Source: Chitinophaga dinghuensis
Lineage (GTDB): Bacteria; Bacteroidota; Bacteroidia; Chitinophagales; Chitinophagaceae
Length of the DNA: 64,000 nucleotides
NCBI RefSeq assembly: GCF_003259435.1
Contig: NZ_QLMA01000008.1
Coordinates: 186,001 to 250,000 of the forward strand
Reading direction: 5' to 3'
The notes beneath the pieces are model-generated. The model was not told where the DNA came from and did not search any database. It saw only the letters and a program-made list of their open reading frames with translations. The stretch's first letter is position 1; every line of letters starts with the position of its first letter. Position numbers and translations under genes: made by a program. Shown one piece after another: positions 33,694 to 43,732 of the stretch.

Positions 33694-34692
33694 TTATTGC
33701 GTGATGCGCAATGTGCTTTCCACAATATGCAATACGCCATTGCCTGCAATCACATCCTGTTTCAGCAGGTTTATATCGGCACTATTTCCAGGACCTCTCA
33801 GCCGGATTCCGGTGAAAGCCCCGACCTGTTGCGGATTGGGAATCAGCGTTACTGTAATGGCGTTATTATCCAGCATGCCTTGCGCCGTGGATGTTTTTCC
33901 GGCAGCAGTGGTCAGGATGTAATCATTTACAAAGCGACGATCCGCAACAATGTGATATTTCACTAAAGCCGCGATCTCTCCAACAGGAGCGCCATTGATG
34001 GCTTCTAACGTAGCATATCCTCTGCTTATCATGGCGGAATTCGTAGGTGCGTACACGGTAACCGGCGATTTCCCATTTAATAATTCTACGAGACCCGCAC
34101 GCTGAATAGCCTGCCAGAACAGCGTCAGAGAAGATTCTGCGGCGATGGCATCACCTATTTTTTCGTATAGGTAGGGCTGCAGCATGCGATCAATTACCTG
34201 CACTTGTCCGTTGGATGCCTTGATGGAAGTTGCCAGCAGCCGGCTACCGTTGATAGTGAGCACGGTATCTTTATCTTTAATCCATCTGGTGATAAAGAGC
34301 TTTCCACCTCGGGAAGTAATTTCCTGGTTAAACAGGAAAGGCATTTTATTCAGGTCATAATTGCCTTCCACAGTGTGATAAGCGCCAATGGAATTAATCA
34401 ACGGCAGCGGTGAACTGAGTACGGATACGGTGGTTGCATAACCAGATTTGGCAAATGCCTCATCGGAAGGAGCAAACACGGTGAACGGACCTGGCGTATT
34501 CAGATCATTGCCCAGATTAGAACGCCCTACTATTGTGCTCATGATAGAAAGGTTGAAGTTATCTGCCAGCACCTGTACTACCCGGTTATGGTCTTTTGCA
34601 GGTTGTACGTCTTTATCTTTAGAGCAGCCCGCAGCGGTGAGCATAATACCGCTCATTACCAGGACTTTTATATTGCTATTTAATTGTATCAT
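33694..34692 (-). CDS. Fasciclin-domain lipoprotein, copy 1
   Basis: 332 residues. Lipoprotein signal with Cys23 (VLVMSGIMLTAAGC). Two fasciclin (FAS1) domains are visible: the first from about 37, with PGPFTVFAPSDEAFAKSGY; the second from about 185, with LLNGKSPVTVYAPTNSAMISRGY and VIAGNGVLHIVESTL at its end. FAS1 domains mediate cell adhesion. It shares base 34692 with the next gene upstream, so the two overlap by a base. It is one of three neighbouring FAS1 lipoproteins. Confidence 0.9.
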   Translation of the reverse strand: MIQLNSNIKVLVMSGIMLTAAGCSKDKDVQPAKDHNRVVQVLADNFNLSIMSTIVGRSNLGNDLNTPGPFTVFAPSDEAFAKSGYATTVSVLSSPLPLINSIGAYHTVEGNYDLNKMPFLFNQEITSRGGKLFITRWIKDKDTVLTINGSRLLATSIKASNGQVQVIDRMLQPYLYEKIGDAIAAESSLTLFWQAIQRAGLVELLNGKSPVTVYAPTNSAMISRGYATLEAINGAPVGEIAALVKYHIVADRRFVNDYILTTAAGKTSTAQGMLDNNAITVTLIPNPQQVGAFTGIRLRGPGNSADINLLKQDVIAGNGVLHIVESTLRITQ

Positions 34693-35924
34693 TAGAACTT
34701 AACTTTATCGCTAAGAATCAGGTTATCTACCGCATGAAAGGGCCCTTGCAGGGTTGGGATATCGGCTTCCACTATAGTGGCTGCAGGATGACTGCTACCT
34801 TTAACTTTCACCGTCACCAAGCCGCCGTTGATGCCAAAATCCAGGGGCATGAGGTACAGAGGTACCGCATTATCGCCACTGGTAGACAGCGCAAAAGTGC
34901 CCAGCATAGCATTATTCAGGTCATTGGACCAGAACATGGCAGAAACTCCTGCTCCTCCGCCTATCGAACTCCTGGGGGTATACATCCGGCCCCAGAAGGA
35001 ATACGCTAACAGGGAATCGGTAACAAACAAACCATTGTGCATCTCCCAATCCTCTTCATCGAGATATGGCATAGAGCGCGCATTAAGGTTCATCAGGTCA
35101 TCCACAGAATTAAAACCTGCTTTCTTGAACGCTTCATTGGTTGGAGCAAAAAAACCATCACTGGAAACGACATTCCCTATTCTGAGCTGCATCCATTGGT
35201 ATTGTTTCCGCTCATAAAAACCGTAAGTAACCTCCTCCCAGGTACTGTCCATTGCTCTGAAAATCCCCGACAGTATGCTGAAACGCGGATCTGTATTAAT
35301 CACATCCATGACCGTTTTTGTCGGGCGTACTAATGGTTTGGTAATAGGATATATCACGCCGTTCTTAGCGTACATCGGCGCTACTTTACCACTGTTTTTA
35401 CCATTGATTAGCAGTGATCCGTCGGTTGTCATGCCGAAATACAATTTGTAAGTATAGGCTTCGGTATACAGTACATTGGAGCCCGGACGCGTTACCTGTT
35501 CCTTTATGGTTCTGTCTTTCAACAGGGATCTGTGGCGTACATTGCCTTGTTGTCCACGCAGTGCGGCCGAATCAATATTTTCAGGAATCACATGGAAAAG
35601 CAGCAGGGAGTCTAGGTCTGCTACTTTCGCAGCAGCAATTTTATCTGCTGTTAAACCAGCTGCTTTCATGGCGGCATCATCGGGTGCGAGCACTGTAAAG
35701 CGTATGCCTTTGCCTTGTGATTTCAGCAGGGAATCCAGATGGCTTTTCTGCCAGGCAGTATAAAATAGTTGTTGAGGCGATTTACTGAGCAGTGTTGTCA
35801 GATCACTGGTAGCAGTATCGGTGTAAGGTACCTGCCCCCCAACTGGCGGCCGCTGGAATTCTGTTTTCCGGCAGGCGGTGATCAACCCCACAAAAGCGAG
35901 TGTACAAAATATGATACGTCTCAT
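34692..35924 (-). CDS. Fasciclin-domain lipoprotein, copy 2
   Basis: 410 residues. Signal peptide MRRIIFCTLAFVGLITAC with lipobox Cys18. A FAS1 domain with IRFTVLAPDDAAMKAAGL (about 75-92) and one with SSDGFFAPTNEAFKKAGF (about 255-272). The spacer between them is longer than in copy 1 and contains a long Tyr/Lys-rich strand region. Overlaps copy 1 by one base (stop/start), 21 nt from copy 3, so it is certainly part of the same transcript. Confidence 0.88.
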   Translation of the reverse strand: MRRIIFCTLAFVGLITACRKTEFQRPPVGGQVPYTDTATSDLTTLLSKSPQQLFYTAWQKSHLDSLLKSQGKGIRFTVLAPDDAAMKAAGLTADKIAAAKVADLDSLLLFHVIPENIDSAALRGQQGNVRHRSLLKDRTIKEQVTRPGSNVLYTEAYTYKLYFGMTTDGSLLINGKNSGKVAPMYAKNGVIYPITKPLVRPTKTVMDVINTDPRFSILSGIFRAMDSTWEEVTYGFYERKQYQWMQLRIGNVVSSDGFFAPTNEAFKKAGFNSVDDLMNLNARSMPYLDEEDWEMHNGLFVTDSLLAYSFWGRMYTPRSSIGGGAGVSAMFWSNDLNNAMLGTFALSTSGDNAVPLYLMPLDFGINGGLVTVKVKGSSHPAATIVEADIPTLQGPFHAVDNLILSDKVKF

Positions 35925-35945
35925 ATCAATAGCTTTTTGAAATAA

Positions 35946-37019
35946 TTATTTCTTTATTGCCACTTCTGGTTTGATCACCAGATCGGGCAAGTAGTGAACG
36001 ATACCGTTGTCGGTGAGATTATCGTTTTTACGGGAGGTATTCCCATAAACGGTTCCCTGATTACCCAGCGCCGGATTATCCGGGTCCACATATGAAAACG
36101 AAAATTCTGTGGGTGTTACCTGGTAAGTACTTTTCGTAGCCGATACCAGGAAAATGTAATTATCGTTGCTAATTTTAGCTTTCAATTGCGAGCTACCATA
36201 GATGATGTACATTGCCGGAAAATCTGTAAGAAAGAGATTTCTTTTACTTAGTACATACATGCCGAAAAGTCGTGCTGTTACATATTTGTTTGAATTGTAG
36301 AGAGACAAATTTTCCATCGTGATACCTTGTCTCCCCAATGCTGCATTATCCGGCGCAAATATGGTAAACGGGCCGGCTCCTGATAATTGTTCCCAGAGTC
36401 CGCTCTGCTTGAGTGCCGCTACATAAACACTGTATTCCGATTGGGCTGCCAGAAACTGTTGTACCGTACCTGGTATATATTTCATAACCTTATCCATCAC
36501 ATACAATACACCGTTTGCCAGGGTCACATTTTTCTTAACAGCGAAAGATCCGTTTACATACAGGTTGTTGACCGGGAATCCTGGATTATTGGGATTCACT
36601 GCGGCGAAGGTCAGGAAGACTTCTTTTCCTGCAAGATTGAGATATCTCACATCCACACCGTTGGTTGGGATATCGGATAAAGGCAGTCTGCGATTGAGGA
36701 TATGATATTGCATTGCCAGTTTCAGACTATCTTTGTTGAGGCGTTGAAAATCAGATGCACGTGTAATGCCCAACTCATTGAAAGCGCTGTTGTTGGGCGC
36801 CAGAAGCGTGAAAGGCCCTTCCCCGTTCATATCCACCGACAATCCAGTGTACTCCAAAGCGGCATTAAACAGTTGCAAGTCGTAGTTATTTTTAACAAAA
36901 TCTCCTGCAAGCCTGTAGGATTCCCGGCTATCCGGAACCGTGAGTTCATCATGCTTACAGCCTGTAAACAACACCGGCAGTAAAGCAATCCACATGCAGG
37001 ATTTGATATATTTAAGCAT
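35946..37019 (-). CDS. Fasciclin-domain lipoprotein, copy 3
   Basis: 357 residues from the ATG at 37019, which gives a compact lipoprotein signal (MLKYIKSCMWIALLPVLFTGC). An ATG at 37055 overlaps the preceding stop (TGATG) and is an alternative that adds 12 residues. Two FAS1 domains: EGPFTLLAPNNSAFNELGI (about 68-86) and AGPFTIFAPDNAALGRQGI (about 215-233). The upstream DUF4397-like lipoprotein ends at 37055. Confidence 0.88.
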   Translation of the reverse strand: MLKYIKSCMWIALLPVLFTGCKHDELTVPDSRESYRLAGDFVKNNYDLQLFNAALEYTGLSVDMNGEGPFTLLAPNNSAFNELGITRASDFQRLNKDSLKLAMQYHILNRRLPLSDIPTNGVDVRYLNLAGKEVFLTFAAVNPNNPGFPVNNLYVNGSFAVKKNVTLANGVLYVMDKVMKYIPGTVQQFLAAQSEYSVYVAALKQSGLWEQLSGAGPFTIFAPDNAALGRQGITMENLSLYNSNKYVTARLFGMYVLSKRNLFLTDFPAMYIIYGSSQLKAKISNDNYIFLVSATKSTYQVTPTEFSFSYVDPDNPALGNQGTVYGNTSRKNDNLTDNGIVHYLPDLVIKPEVAIKK

Positions 37020-37054
37020 TTTGTTACTTTTTATTTTGAAGAGAATCGCGGCCA

Positions 37055-38230
37055 TCAGTAGATGGGTTTTGCATACTGGCGCTGAATGGTGGTCAGATAT
37101 GCGGTACCATTCACGACTTCAATAGTATTTACAGTAGCGAATGAGCGCGGATTATAGGTACCGGAGTGAATATTAACAATCATGCTGGGCAGGAATAAAC
37201 CGCCACGCTCAAATGTTTGCCGGGTACCGTTTCCATACATGGCCAGCAGACCATATTGCCCATCTACATACGAGTCTCTGTCGCCATAAGGAATCAGCTC
37301 CGGGTCCAATCCTGGCACCAGCAATGTAAAGCGCTGCCAGATATCCGTGGTGATACGATTCGAAGCGGTATCCGCAAACAAAGGGAAACTATAGTAAGGC
37401 GCTACCGCGTTACCAATGCTTCTTTTCATCTGGCCCAGGTAAGCAAACTTATAGCCGGGAATCGTGTTCCATCCGCCAGGCTTACAAAGCGACATCCAGA
37501 TATTTACATCATCTCTGAGACCAAATCGCATCACGCCATCTTCATAATTGTCGGTTTTCTCACTCTTATCTGCACTCCAGTAACCCTCAGCGCTATAGTT
37601 ATAAAAATTCACATACACCATAGAATCAGACAGCGGAAGGAGATGAAAATTTTCTTTACGGACAATGATACCTCTGGATTTGGTTTTGAAATTTGTTTGC
37701 AATACATGCATGGTATAAATCTCATCCATACCTAATTCCAGCGTCGTATCCACTACTACATTCTTGCGGACAGCAGGCTCCAGATTGAAGAACGGAATAT
37801 CATTCATCGGTCTGTAATAGAATATGATGCGGTGTTTGCCGGATGGTATCTGCGCCCAGCTGGACAAATCGAAACCATTCACCACCGGACCTGCGGGCAC
37901 GCTTTCTTTACCTGGATATTCCGGATTATTTTTACTGGTACTGCTACCGATGTGTGAAGGATAGGGAGGCGCATAAGGGTCCCGTTTATCCAGGTAGTCG
38001 CCTTTTATAGCAGCGCCTACTGGTACGCCGTCTTTATCAAATGTGGGATCGATCAGCATGCACATAAAAGGCTTCTGCTCATCTTTATTATCCACCCCAA
38101 TTTTCGTGTTGAAATCATTGAACACGCGCAAATAAGCCGGCTTATCCACCTTGGTATATTCCACCTTGCTACAGGAGCTGCAACTCCATATCATTGCACA
38201 AGCGGCCAGGAAGTGTTTTATCTTCGTCAT
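37055..38230 (-). CDS. DUF4397-like lipoprotein, copy 1
   Basis: 391 residues. Signal MTKIKHFLAACAMIWSCSSC with the lipobox around Cys17-Cys20. The body is beta-rich, with an opening YLRVFNDFNTKIG and a SGKHRIIFYYRP segment like those in DUF4397 proteins, which occur next to fasciclin proteins in Bacteroidota. No enzymatic motif. It lies 5 nt after a second similar gene, and its TGA overlaps a possible start of fasciclin copy 3. Role unknown, probably surface display. Confidence 0.7.
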   Translation of the reverse strand: MTKIKHFLAACAMIWSCSSCSKVEYTKVDKPAYLRVFNDFNTKIGVDNKDEQKPFMCMLIDPTFDKDGVPVGAAIKGDYLDKRDPYAPPYPSHIGSSTSKNNPEYPGKESVPAGPVVNGFDLSSWAQIPSGKHRIIFYYRPMNDIPFFNLEPAVRKNVVVDTTLELGMDEIYTMHVLQTNFKTKSRGIIVRKENFHLLPLSDSMVYVNFYNYSAEGYWSADKSEKTDNYEDGVMRFGLRDDVNIWMSLCKPGGWNTIPGYKFAYLGQMKRSIGNAVAPYYSFPLFADTASNRITTDIWQRFTLLVPGLDPELIPYGDRDSYVDGQYGLLAMYGNGTRQTFERGGLFLPSMIVNIHSGTYNPRSFATVNTIEVVNGTAYLTTIQRQYAKPIY

Positions 38231-38235
38231 AACAA

Positions 38236-39966
38236 TTACTTCGTGTGTTTAATAATGATCATTTTAGCGCTCTTGGCCTCCGGCTGATTAGCGGTGAGTC
38301 GGCCTACTAACGCTACCGTATACACGCCGGGTTCATGTACCGGCTTTACGCGGGTATATCTGTCCGGGCGGGCAACAAAATCTGTGCTTTTCAGCACGGG
38401 GATAGTGGAAATCCAGTTACCGGGATATACAGTAGGAGAAGATTTATATACCATAAACTGGTATGCTTCCGCATCCTGTCCGCTACGGGCATATGGCAGA
38501 TCCGTCACAGGAACGCCTGGTTGCAGATTTCTGGATGTGCTGGTAGCTCCCGCTGATTGGCCATTACCGTAGGTAAAACTGGCGTAAGGGAGATCCGGGC
38601 ACAGATTCAGGAAACGGTAATTGAATGGATAAGTATGGGTCATTCTGTTGAAGGAACCATCCTGACCGCTGTTGTCCGTACCTGACGGCACTTCGTACCA
38701 GCTGCCGGTGAGGTTATTCGCTACCATGCTGATAGCGGCTTTCCCTTCTGGCGTTTTATATAACCAGGCGGTATAATTCTGACCAGCGAGGAAGCGTTGT
38801 GTGGCTGTTGCCAGTACTGCGCCTGTTGCATTCACGGCTTCAATCGTGGCCTGACCTGCCACACATATACTGTAATCGGTAGCAGCCGTATATCCTGCAT
38901 CACCCAGCTTTGTTCCGTTTACACGAAAGCTGACCTGTCCTTCATCCACATTCGCCTGCACCGCCTGTAAACGATAATAATCCGTATTCAGTGGTTCGCT
39001 AACGTCTGCGAGTACACGAAAAACATTCTGATAATAGACAGAGGTTTCGCCTGGAACGCCATATACATTCAGCATCGTCAGGTGATCTATGCCTACTACT
39101 ATCGTGTAGACGCCTCCTGGCTGGTAGGATTTCAGTGGCGCATAGGTCAGACCATCGCTGACCGCATTCGGAATGCCACCGTTGACCATCCGCATTAAAT
39201 TGGAGCTTGCAGGTTCTGACATGTAAGTGTTTTCCAGTGAATTTCCGCCACTGGCTCTCACTTCAACACCATTGGGTGCGAGTACCTTAAACTGGTAAGT
39301 ACCATAGGGCAGCTCTACATATGGAGACCATGACTGCGGATTTATATTGCTGGTAGTAGCACTCACCGGCGTACCATCTGCATAAGCAAGTGTAAGCGGT
39401 TTCGCTACATCTTCCGCACTCCAGGAAGAATTAACTGGATTTGCCAGATTGACGATACGGATTTTGAAATAACCGGCTTTGGATGGCGCCGTTACTTCTC
39501 TCTGTACTTCCGTTACTCTTGGCACTACAGCAGCCGTAAAGGGAAACCCTTTCATCATGAAATAGTCCTTCGGCTTGTTATAGTCCTCTATCACTTTAAA
39601 GCCAAAAGAATCACGCCCAAGAGAGTATTCCAGGTAATCTGTAGAGATCTCTGCACTTCCATTGGTGAGAAACTGGCGGGGAACTGTAAAGCTGGAACCC
39701 AGTTTACCATTTGTTGGAAACCAATAGGTACCTGGGAAAAGTGTCTCCTGGCCAGGAATTGGGCGAATTGTCAGGTAACCGGTCAATCGCTCTCCATTCA
39801 CCGACAGCTGGTTGTTGCCTGTAAGATTTACCAGCCGAACAGTAGAGTTACCACTTACTGCGATATCAGGGCGATTATCGTAGGAATGGTCCAGCTTTTC
39901 TTTTTTGCACGACAGCATCCCCATGGCTAACAGCATCAGACCGACGGCAAAATGTTTATAATACAT
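38236..39966 (-). CDS. DUF4397-like lipoprotein, copy 2
   Basis: 576 residues. Signal MYYKHFAVGLMLLAMGMLSC, lipobox Cys20. Repeated beta units of the kind VRLVNLTGNNQLSVNGE / FKIRIVNLANPV / YRFLNLCPDLPYASF suggest two or three DUF4397-like modules. 18 nt downstream of the STN-domain receptor gene, in the position where SusD-like partners often lie, but it has no SusD signature. Confidence 0.7.
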   Translation of the reverse strand: MYYKHFAVGLMLLAMGMLSCKKEKLDHSYDNRPDIAVSGNSTVRLVNLTGNNQLSVNGERLTGYLTIRPIPGQETLFPGTYWFPTNGKLGSSFTVPRQFLTNGSAEISTDYLEYSLGRDSFGFKVIEDYNKPKDYFMMKGFPFTAAVVPRVTEVQREVTAPSKAGYFKIRIVNLANPVNSSWSAEDVAKPLTLAYADGTPVSATTSNINPQSWSPYVELPYGTYQFKVLAPNGVEVRASGGNSLENTYMSEPASSNLMRMVNGGIPNAVSDGLTYAPLKSYQPGGVYTIVVGIDHLTMLNVYGVPGETSVYYQNVFRVLADVSEPLNTDYYRLQAVQANVDEGQVSFRVNGTKLGDAGYTAATDYSICVAGQATIEAVNATGAVLATATQRFLAGQNYTAWLYKTPEGKAAISMVANNLTGSWYEVPSGTDNSGQDGSFNRMTHTYPFNYRFLNLCPDLPYASFTYGNGQSAGATSTSRNLQPGVPVTDLPYARSGQDAEAYQFMVYKSSPTVYPGNWISTIPVLKSTDFVARPDRYTRVKPVHEPGVYTVALVGRLTANQPEAKSAKMIIIKHTK

Positions 39967-39984
39967 ATCTTCCTTTTTAATGAA

Positions 39985-42900
39985 TTAGAACAACTTATAA
40001 GTAAATCCAAGCATGATCTCTGCACCACGTTTGTAGCTGCGGTTTACATAGCGTTCACCATACCAGAGGCCACCAGTGCCAGGATTCGCATATACTGTTT
40101 CAATCGCAGGGTTCAGGATGTTTTTAGCATAACCTTTGAACAGTAATCTTTTCCCCAGTTGCTGGGAGAAAATGATGTCCAGGACAGGTTCAGGACGAGT
40201 ATACAGATCTGGTTCCCCAGTGAGATTTATCTGTACTAACCGCTCTCCTACCATGTTGAATGCTGCGGTCAGGTCTGTACCCAGTTTAGTGTTCTTATAG
40301 TTCAACCAGCCGTTGATAGAGTATGGCGCCTGTTCGAACAGGGGACTGTTGACAGGGGTGTTTCTGTCGAGCGACTTACTCGCTTCATATCTGGCAGTTG
40401 TTTTTCTGATACTGCTTTGTGCCAGTAACAGGTTTGAACCGATGAAGAAGTTTTTGAAAACAGGCGTTAGTCTCCCTAAATCCTTTACCAACTCCAATTC
40501 CATTCCCCATACGTTACCAGTATTGGGATCATTCTGGAATTGAATGGTAGGATACTCCGGATATTTAGCGGCCAGTCCATCTGTCTGCAAACTGAATACT
40601 TTCACCAACTGGTTGTTGATACGTTTTCCAAAAGCGGATACAGAGATCACTTCACCCGGATTCGGGAACCATTCCCAGCGGAAGTCCAGGTTCTCTGTAT
40701 GTTGGTTGATCAGGTTAGGATTACCTACCACGAGTCCCATTTGGAATGCATCGAATTCAAACACATTGGTCAACTCTCTCAGCTCAGGTCTGGCCAGGGT
40801 GGTATTATAAGCCACGCGGAAGTTCATATCTTCTCTGTAGACATAGGTCATGTTCACCGCGTAATATGGCTTATAAGCCGTTTTATAGACCGTATTCGGA
40901 TTGATCATCATCACCGGCACACTATTCCCTTTATCATCTTTTGCAGTCAGGGAAGGGTCCAGGAATACATTCGCCGTATCAACAGCGGACTGGATATTGG
41001 TTCTCTCGAAACGTACCCCGCCGGCTACACGAAGATTACTCCGCAAATGGAGATCGAGCATACCGTAATACGCATTGGTTTCAAAGAAACCATTATAGTT
41101 GTTGGGAGATTTCTGGGTATTGTAGAGGAAACCGCCGATTGCATCAGCGCCTTCGCCTGTACCTCCGGTAGGTTGCTGGATACCAATCACTTTAGGTCCC
41201 ACGAGTGCATCCAGGTTACCATTTACCGCATACAATGCTGATGTACGATTCTGTACGAAGTTGGAGCCCGGCAGGAACATCATATTTTCCCGGAACTTAC
41301 GATCGCGGTTCAGGTAGTTGAAACCTGTTTTAAACTCTTGTTTCTGTCCGAACAGCGGGAATGGAAATGCCAGGTCTGCTTTGTAGTTCCAGTTGGTTTC
41401 ATTCAGCTGACGCCAACGACGGCCATTGGGTTCTGCCTGGATGATACCGTAGGTACCATATCCGTTTACATAACCGGAGTTCAGTGCATACAGATGTTCT
41501 GAATAAGCTTTCTGACCGGTATAGGGAATAGTGTAGTAGCCGCCGCCACGAGGCATATAATCTGTCAGCGTTACAAAGCGGAAATCCGGATCGTTTTGGG
41601 AAGAGGTAGATGTAGCCAGGTTATAACTCAATCTGGGCGAATAGATCCCATCCAGGAATTTATGCTCGCCTTGCAGGTTAAAGGTATTCAGGTTACGACG
41701 AGTTTGTTTCAGAGAATAGATGGTGCTGTTCACTTCCCCTGGCAACCCGGTATATTGGTATTTTCCGTACATGTTGATGGCCTGCGCTTCACTTCCCCAA
41801 CTGCCCATGTACTGCATACTGATTTCGTTTCGTTTGTCGAAACGGAAAGTCAAACCTGTGAGCAAGCCATAGTTCAGCGTTTCCGTACCTGTATTTTCTT
41901 TATAGGTTTGATACTTACCCATGTACAGGTTATTCGGCGTGATATAATTCGGAATATTACGCGGACTATATACGTCCGGATTGCCAGTAATCACCCCTTG
42001 ATAAATACTGTACTGTGTAAGGTCTCCTCCATATACATCCGTAGTCCGGCGATAGTAGTTTGCTCCAGCTACAAGTCCCAGTGTTTTATTACCGAACACT
42101 TTGAAACTGTTGCCATAGGTAGCCGAATATAGTTGATTGAGTGGCGCCGTTTTGAAACGAGTGGTCATCACCGGATCAAAAGCATGCATGATTTTATTGA
42201 TGCGGGCAGCTTCCTGTTGCATAGCAGGGCTTCCATTGCTTTCGGATATCAGCTTCTGAATCTGATTCAAACTACCAGGATATTGTTTGGAAAGGTTCAG
42301 AAAATCGCTGCTCAGATTTTTGTCATTCACCTTATTTCCGAAGAAACCGAGATCGCTGTTATAGAAGCTGTTCATGCGTCCGCCGGGGCCGATATTGGAG
42401 TTGAAACCAGTTTGTGCAATCACTTCCAATGTTCTCTTATCAGGAACTGATTTCGTTTTTAATTCCACGATACCGGCAGCAGCATCGGCCGGTTTATCCG
42501 GCGTAACAGTTTTATAGATGGTGATGTTATCCAACAGCGAGGCAGGCACGAGGTCCAGGGGAATAGAGGATCTGTCGGGATCCGAAGATGCCAGGCGGAC
42601 GCCGTTCAGTTGGCCGATTACGCTTCTGTCGCCCAGCCCACGGATGGCCACATACTTATCATCTGTAATCGTAACGCCACTCACCCTCTGCAAAGCCTGT
42701 GTGGTAGTGATAGAAGCGGTTCTTTCAATTTGCTGTGCAGAGATAGCATCCTGCACGATGGCGGCATTTCGTCTCTCCTGCAATACTGTGATTTCCGTAT
42801 TGGTTTTACGACGCGCCTGTACCTGTACTTCTCCGAGGGTACGAGTGCTCACTTCCAGCAATACGGTGATTGGTGCTGAACCGCCTACTACTTTCACTTC

Positions 42901-43545
42901 TTTGGGTTCATATCCCATCAGCGAGAATATCAGTACGGCGCCTTCCGCAGGGATTTCTACGGTAAAATTGCCATGGAGATCGGAAGCAGCGCCGCCTGCA
43001 CTATTCTTTATGCGAACGGATACGCCCGGTAATGGTTCTTTTGTTTTGCTCTCCAGTACGCGACCGGATATTTTCACTGGGATTTTTTTCCTGGCCACCA
43101 CCACATAGCCATTCACAAGATGATACTCGAGTGGAGTGCCACTGAGCACGCCGGCGATGGCATCTTTCACCGTAATATCTTCCTTTCGGAGATTTACTTT
43201 CTTGTTAACGGTAGAGAGCAGCGATTCAGGCAACAGGAAATGGACGCCGGTTTCGCTTTCTATTTTCAGTAAACTTGCTCTAACATCTGCATCTTTCAGA
43301 TCAAGATTCAGGCGGCGGGATAGGTCCTGGCTCTTGAGATTATCCGCGAACAACAGGCTTACGAATGTAAACTGCGCTGCCAAAACGATAAATGAGCATT
43401 TCATCAGGAAGTAAATTTTGTGTCTGTGCTTACAGGAGACAGGAGGAGAACCTGCTGTACCACTGGGCTTTAACACAAATTCAAAGCTTTCGGGCACAGG
43501 TTCCACGAAAAATCCTAAAGGATCTTTTTTTAATCCTTTTTCCAT
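39985..43545 (-). CDS. TonB-dependent receptor with STN signalling domain
   Basis: 1186 residues. After an unusual 47-residue N-terminal extension comes a hydrophobic signal region (FLMKCSFIVLAAQFTFVSLL), then an STN (secretin/TonB short N-terminal) domain at about 76-150, which touches FecR-type anti-sigma factors, a CarboxypepD_reg domain (ISGRVLESKTKEPLPGVSV), the plug (ALQRVSGVTITDDKYVAIRGLG) and a barrel ending in aromatic Phe. An alternative start at 43404 would remove the extension. With the FecR and sigma genes just upstream it should be the sensor and importer of the locus; the ligand is unknown (siderophore, sugar or protein-derived). Confidence 0.9.
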   Translation of the reverse strand: MEKGLKKDPLGFFVEPVPESFEFVLKPSGTAGSPPVSCKHRHKIYFLMKCSFIVLAAQFTFVSLLFADNLKSQDLSRRLNLDLKDADVRASLLKIESETGVHFLLPESLLSTVNKKVNLRKEDITVKDAIAGVLSGTPLEYHLVNGYVVVARKKIPVKISGRVLESKTKEPLPGVSVRIKNSAGGAASDLHGNFTVEIPAEGAVLIFSLMGYEPKEVKVVGGSAPITVLLEVSTRTLGEVQVQARRKTNTEITVLQERRNAAIVQDAISAQQIERTASITTTQALQRVSGVTITDDKYVAIRGLGDRSVIGQLNGVRLASSDPDRSSIPLDLVPASLLDNITIYKTVTPDKPADAAAGIVELKTKSVPDKRTLEVIAQTGFNSNIGPGGRMNSFYNSDLGFFGNKVNDKNLSSDFLNLSKQYPGSLNQIQKLISESNGSPAMQQEAARINKIMHAFDPVMTTRFKTAPLNQLYSATYGNSFKVFGNKTLGLVAGANYYRRTTDVYGGDLTQYSIYQGVITGNPDVYSPRNIPNYITPNNLYMGKYQTYKENTGTETLNYGLLTGLTFRFDKRNEISMQYMGSWGSEAQAINMYGKYQYTGLPGEVNSTIYSLKQTRRNLNTFNLQGEHKFLDGIYSPRLSYNLATSTSSQNDPDFRFVTLTDYMPRGGGYYTIPYTGQKAYSEHLYALNSGYVNGYGTYGIIQAEPNGRRWRQLNETNWNYKADLAFPFPLFGQKQEFKTGFNYLNRDRKFRENMMFLPGSNFVQNRTSALYAVNGNLDALVGPKVIGIQQPTGGTGEGADAIGGFLYNTQKSPNNYNGFFETNAYYGMLDLHLRSNLRVAGGVRFERTNIQSAVDTANVFLDPSLTAKDDKGNSVPVMMINPNTVYKTAYKPYYAVNMTYVYREDMNFRVAYNTTLARPELRELTNVFEFDAFQMGLVVGNPNLINQHTENLDFRWEWFPNPGEVISVSAFGKRINNQLVKVFSLQTDGLAAKYPEYPTIQFQNDPNTGNVWGMELELVKDLGRLTPVFKNFFIGSNLLLAQSSIRKTTARYEASKSLDRNTPVNSPLFEQAPYSINGWLNYKNTKLGTDLTAAFNMVGERLVQINLTGEPDLYTRPEPVLDIIFSQQLGKRLLFKGYAKNILNPAIETVYANPGTGGLWYGERYVNRSYKRGAEIMLGFTYKLF

Positions 43546-43732
43546 ACTTTTGAATATTGATAGTTAAACCCGGTTTTATACCGGGAAATCTGTTAATAAT
43601 GCGGCTGCCATTGGTCCTGAGAAAACTTTTGGCAAACCGTTAAATACTTAAACGTTCCTGCGGCGGTCCAATGCAAGCAGGGACGTTTTCATTTTGATGT
43701 GTACTGTTAGTGCATAATATTTTATTATAGGT
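43546..43732. other. Spacer between FecR and receptor genes
   Basis: 187 nt without a gene. The sigma factor's own target promoter would be expected here. I see no repeat or hairpin that I trust. Confidence 0.4.

Noticed and set aside
33694..37019. Fasciclin proteins as recent tandem duplicates of one gene
   Set aside because: The three share domain order but differ strongly in sequence and length, so any duplication is old.
40540..41241. 233-codon plus-strand frame opposite the STN receptor
   Set aside because: Antisense to a full-length TonB-dependent receptor with all domains present; no motifs of its own.
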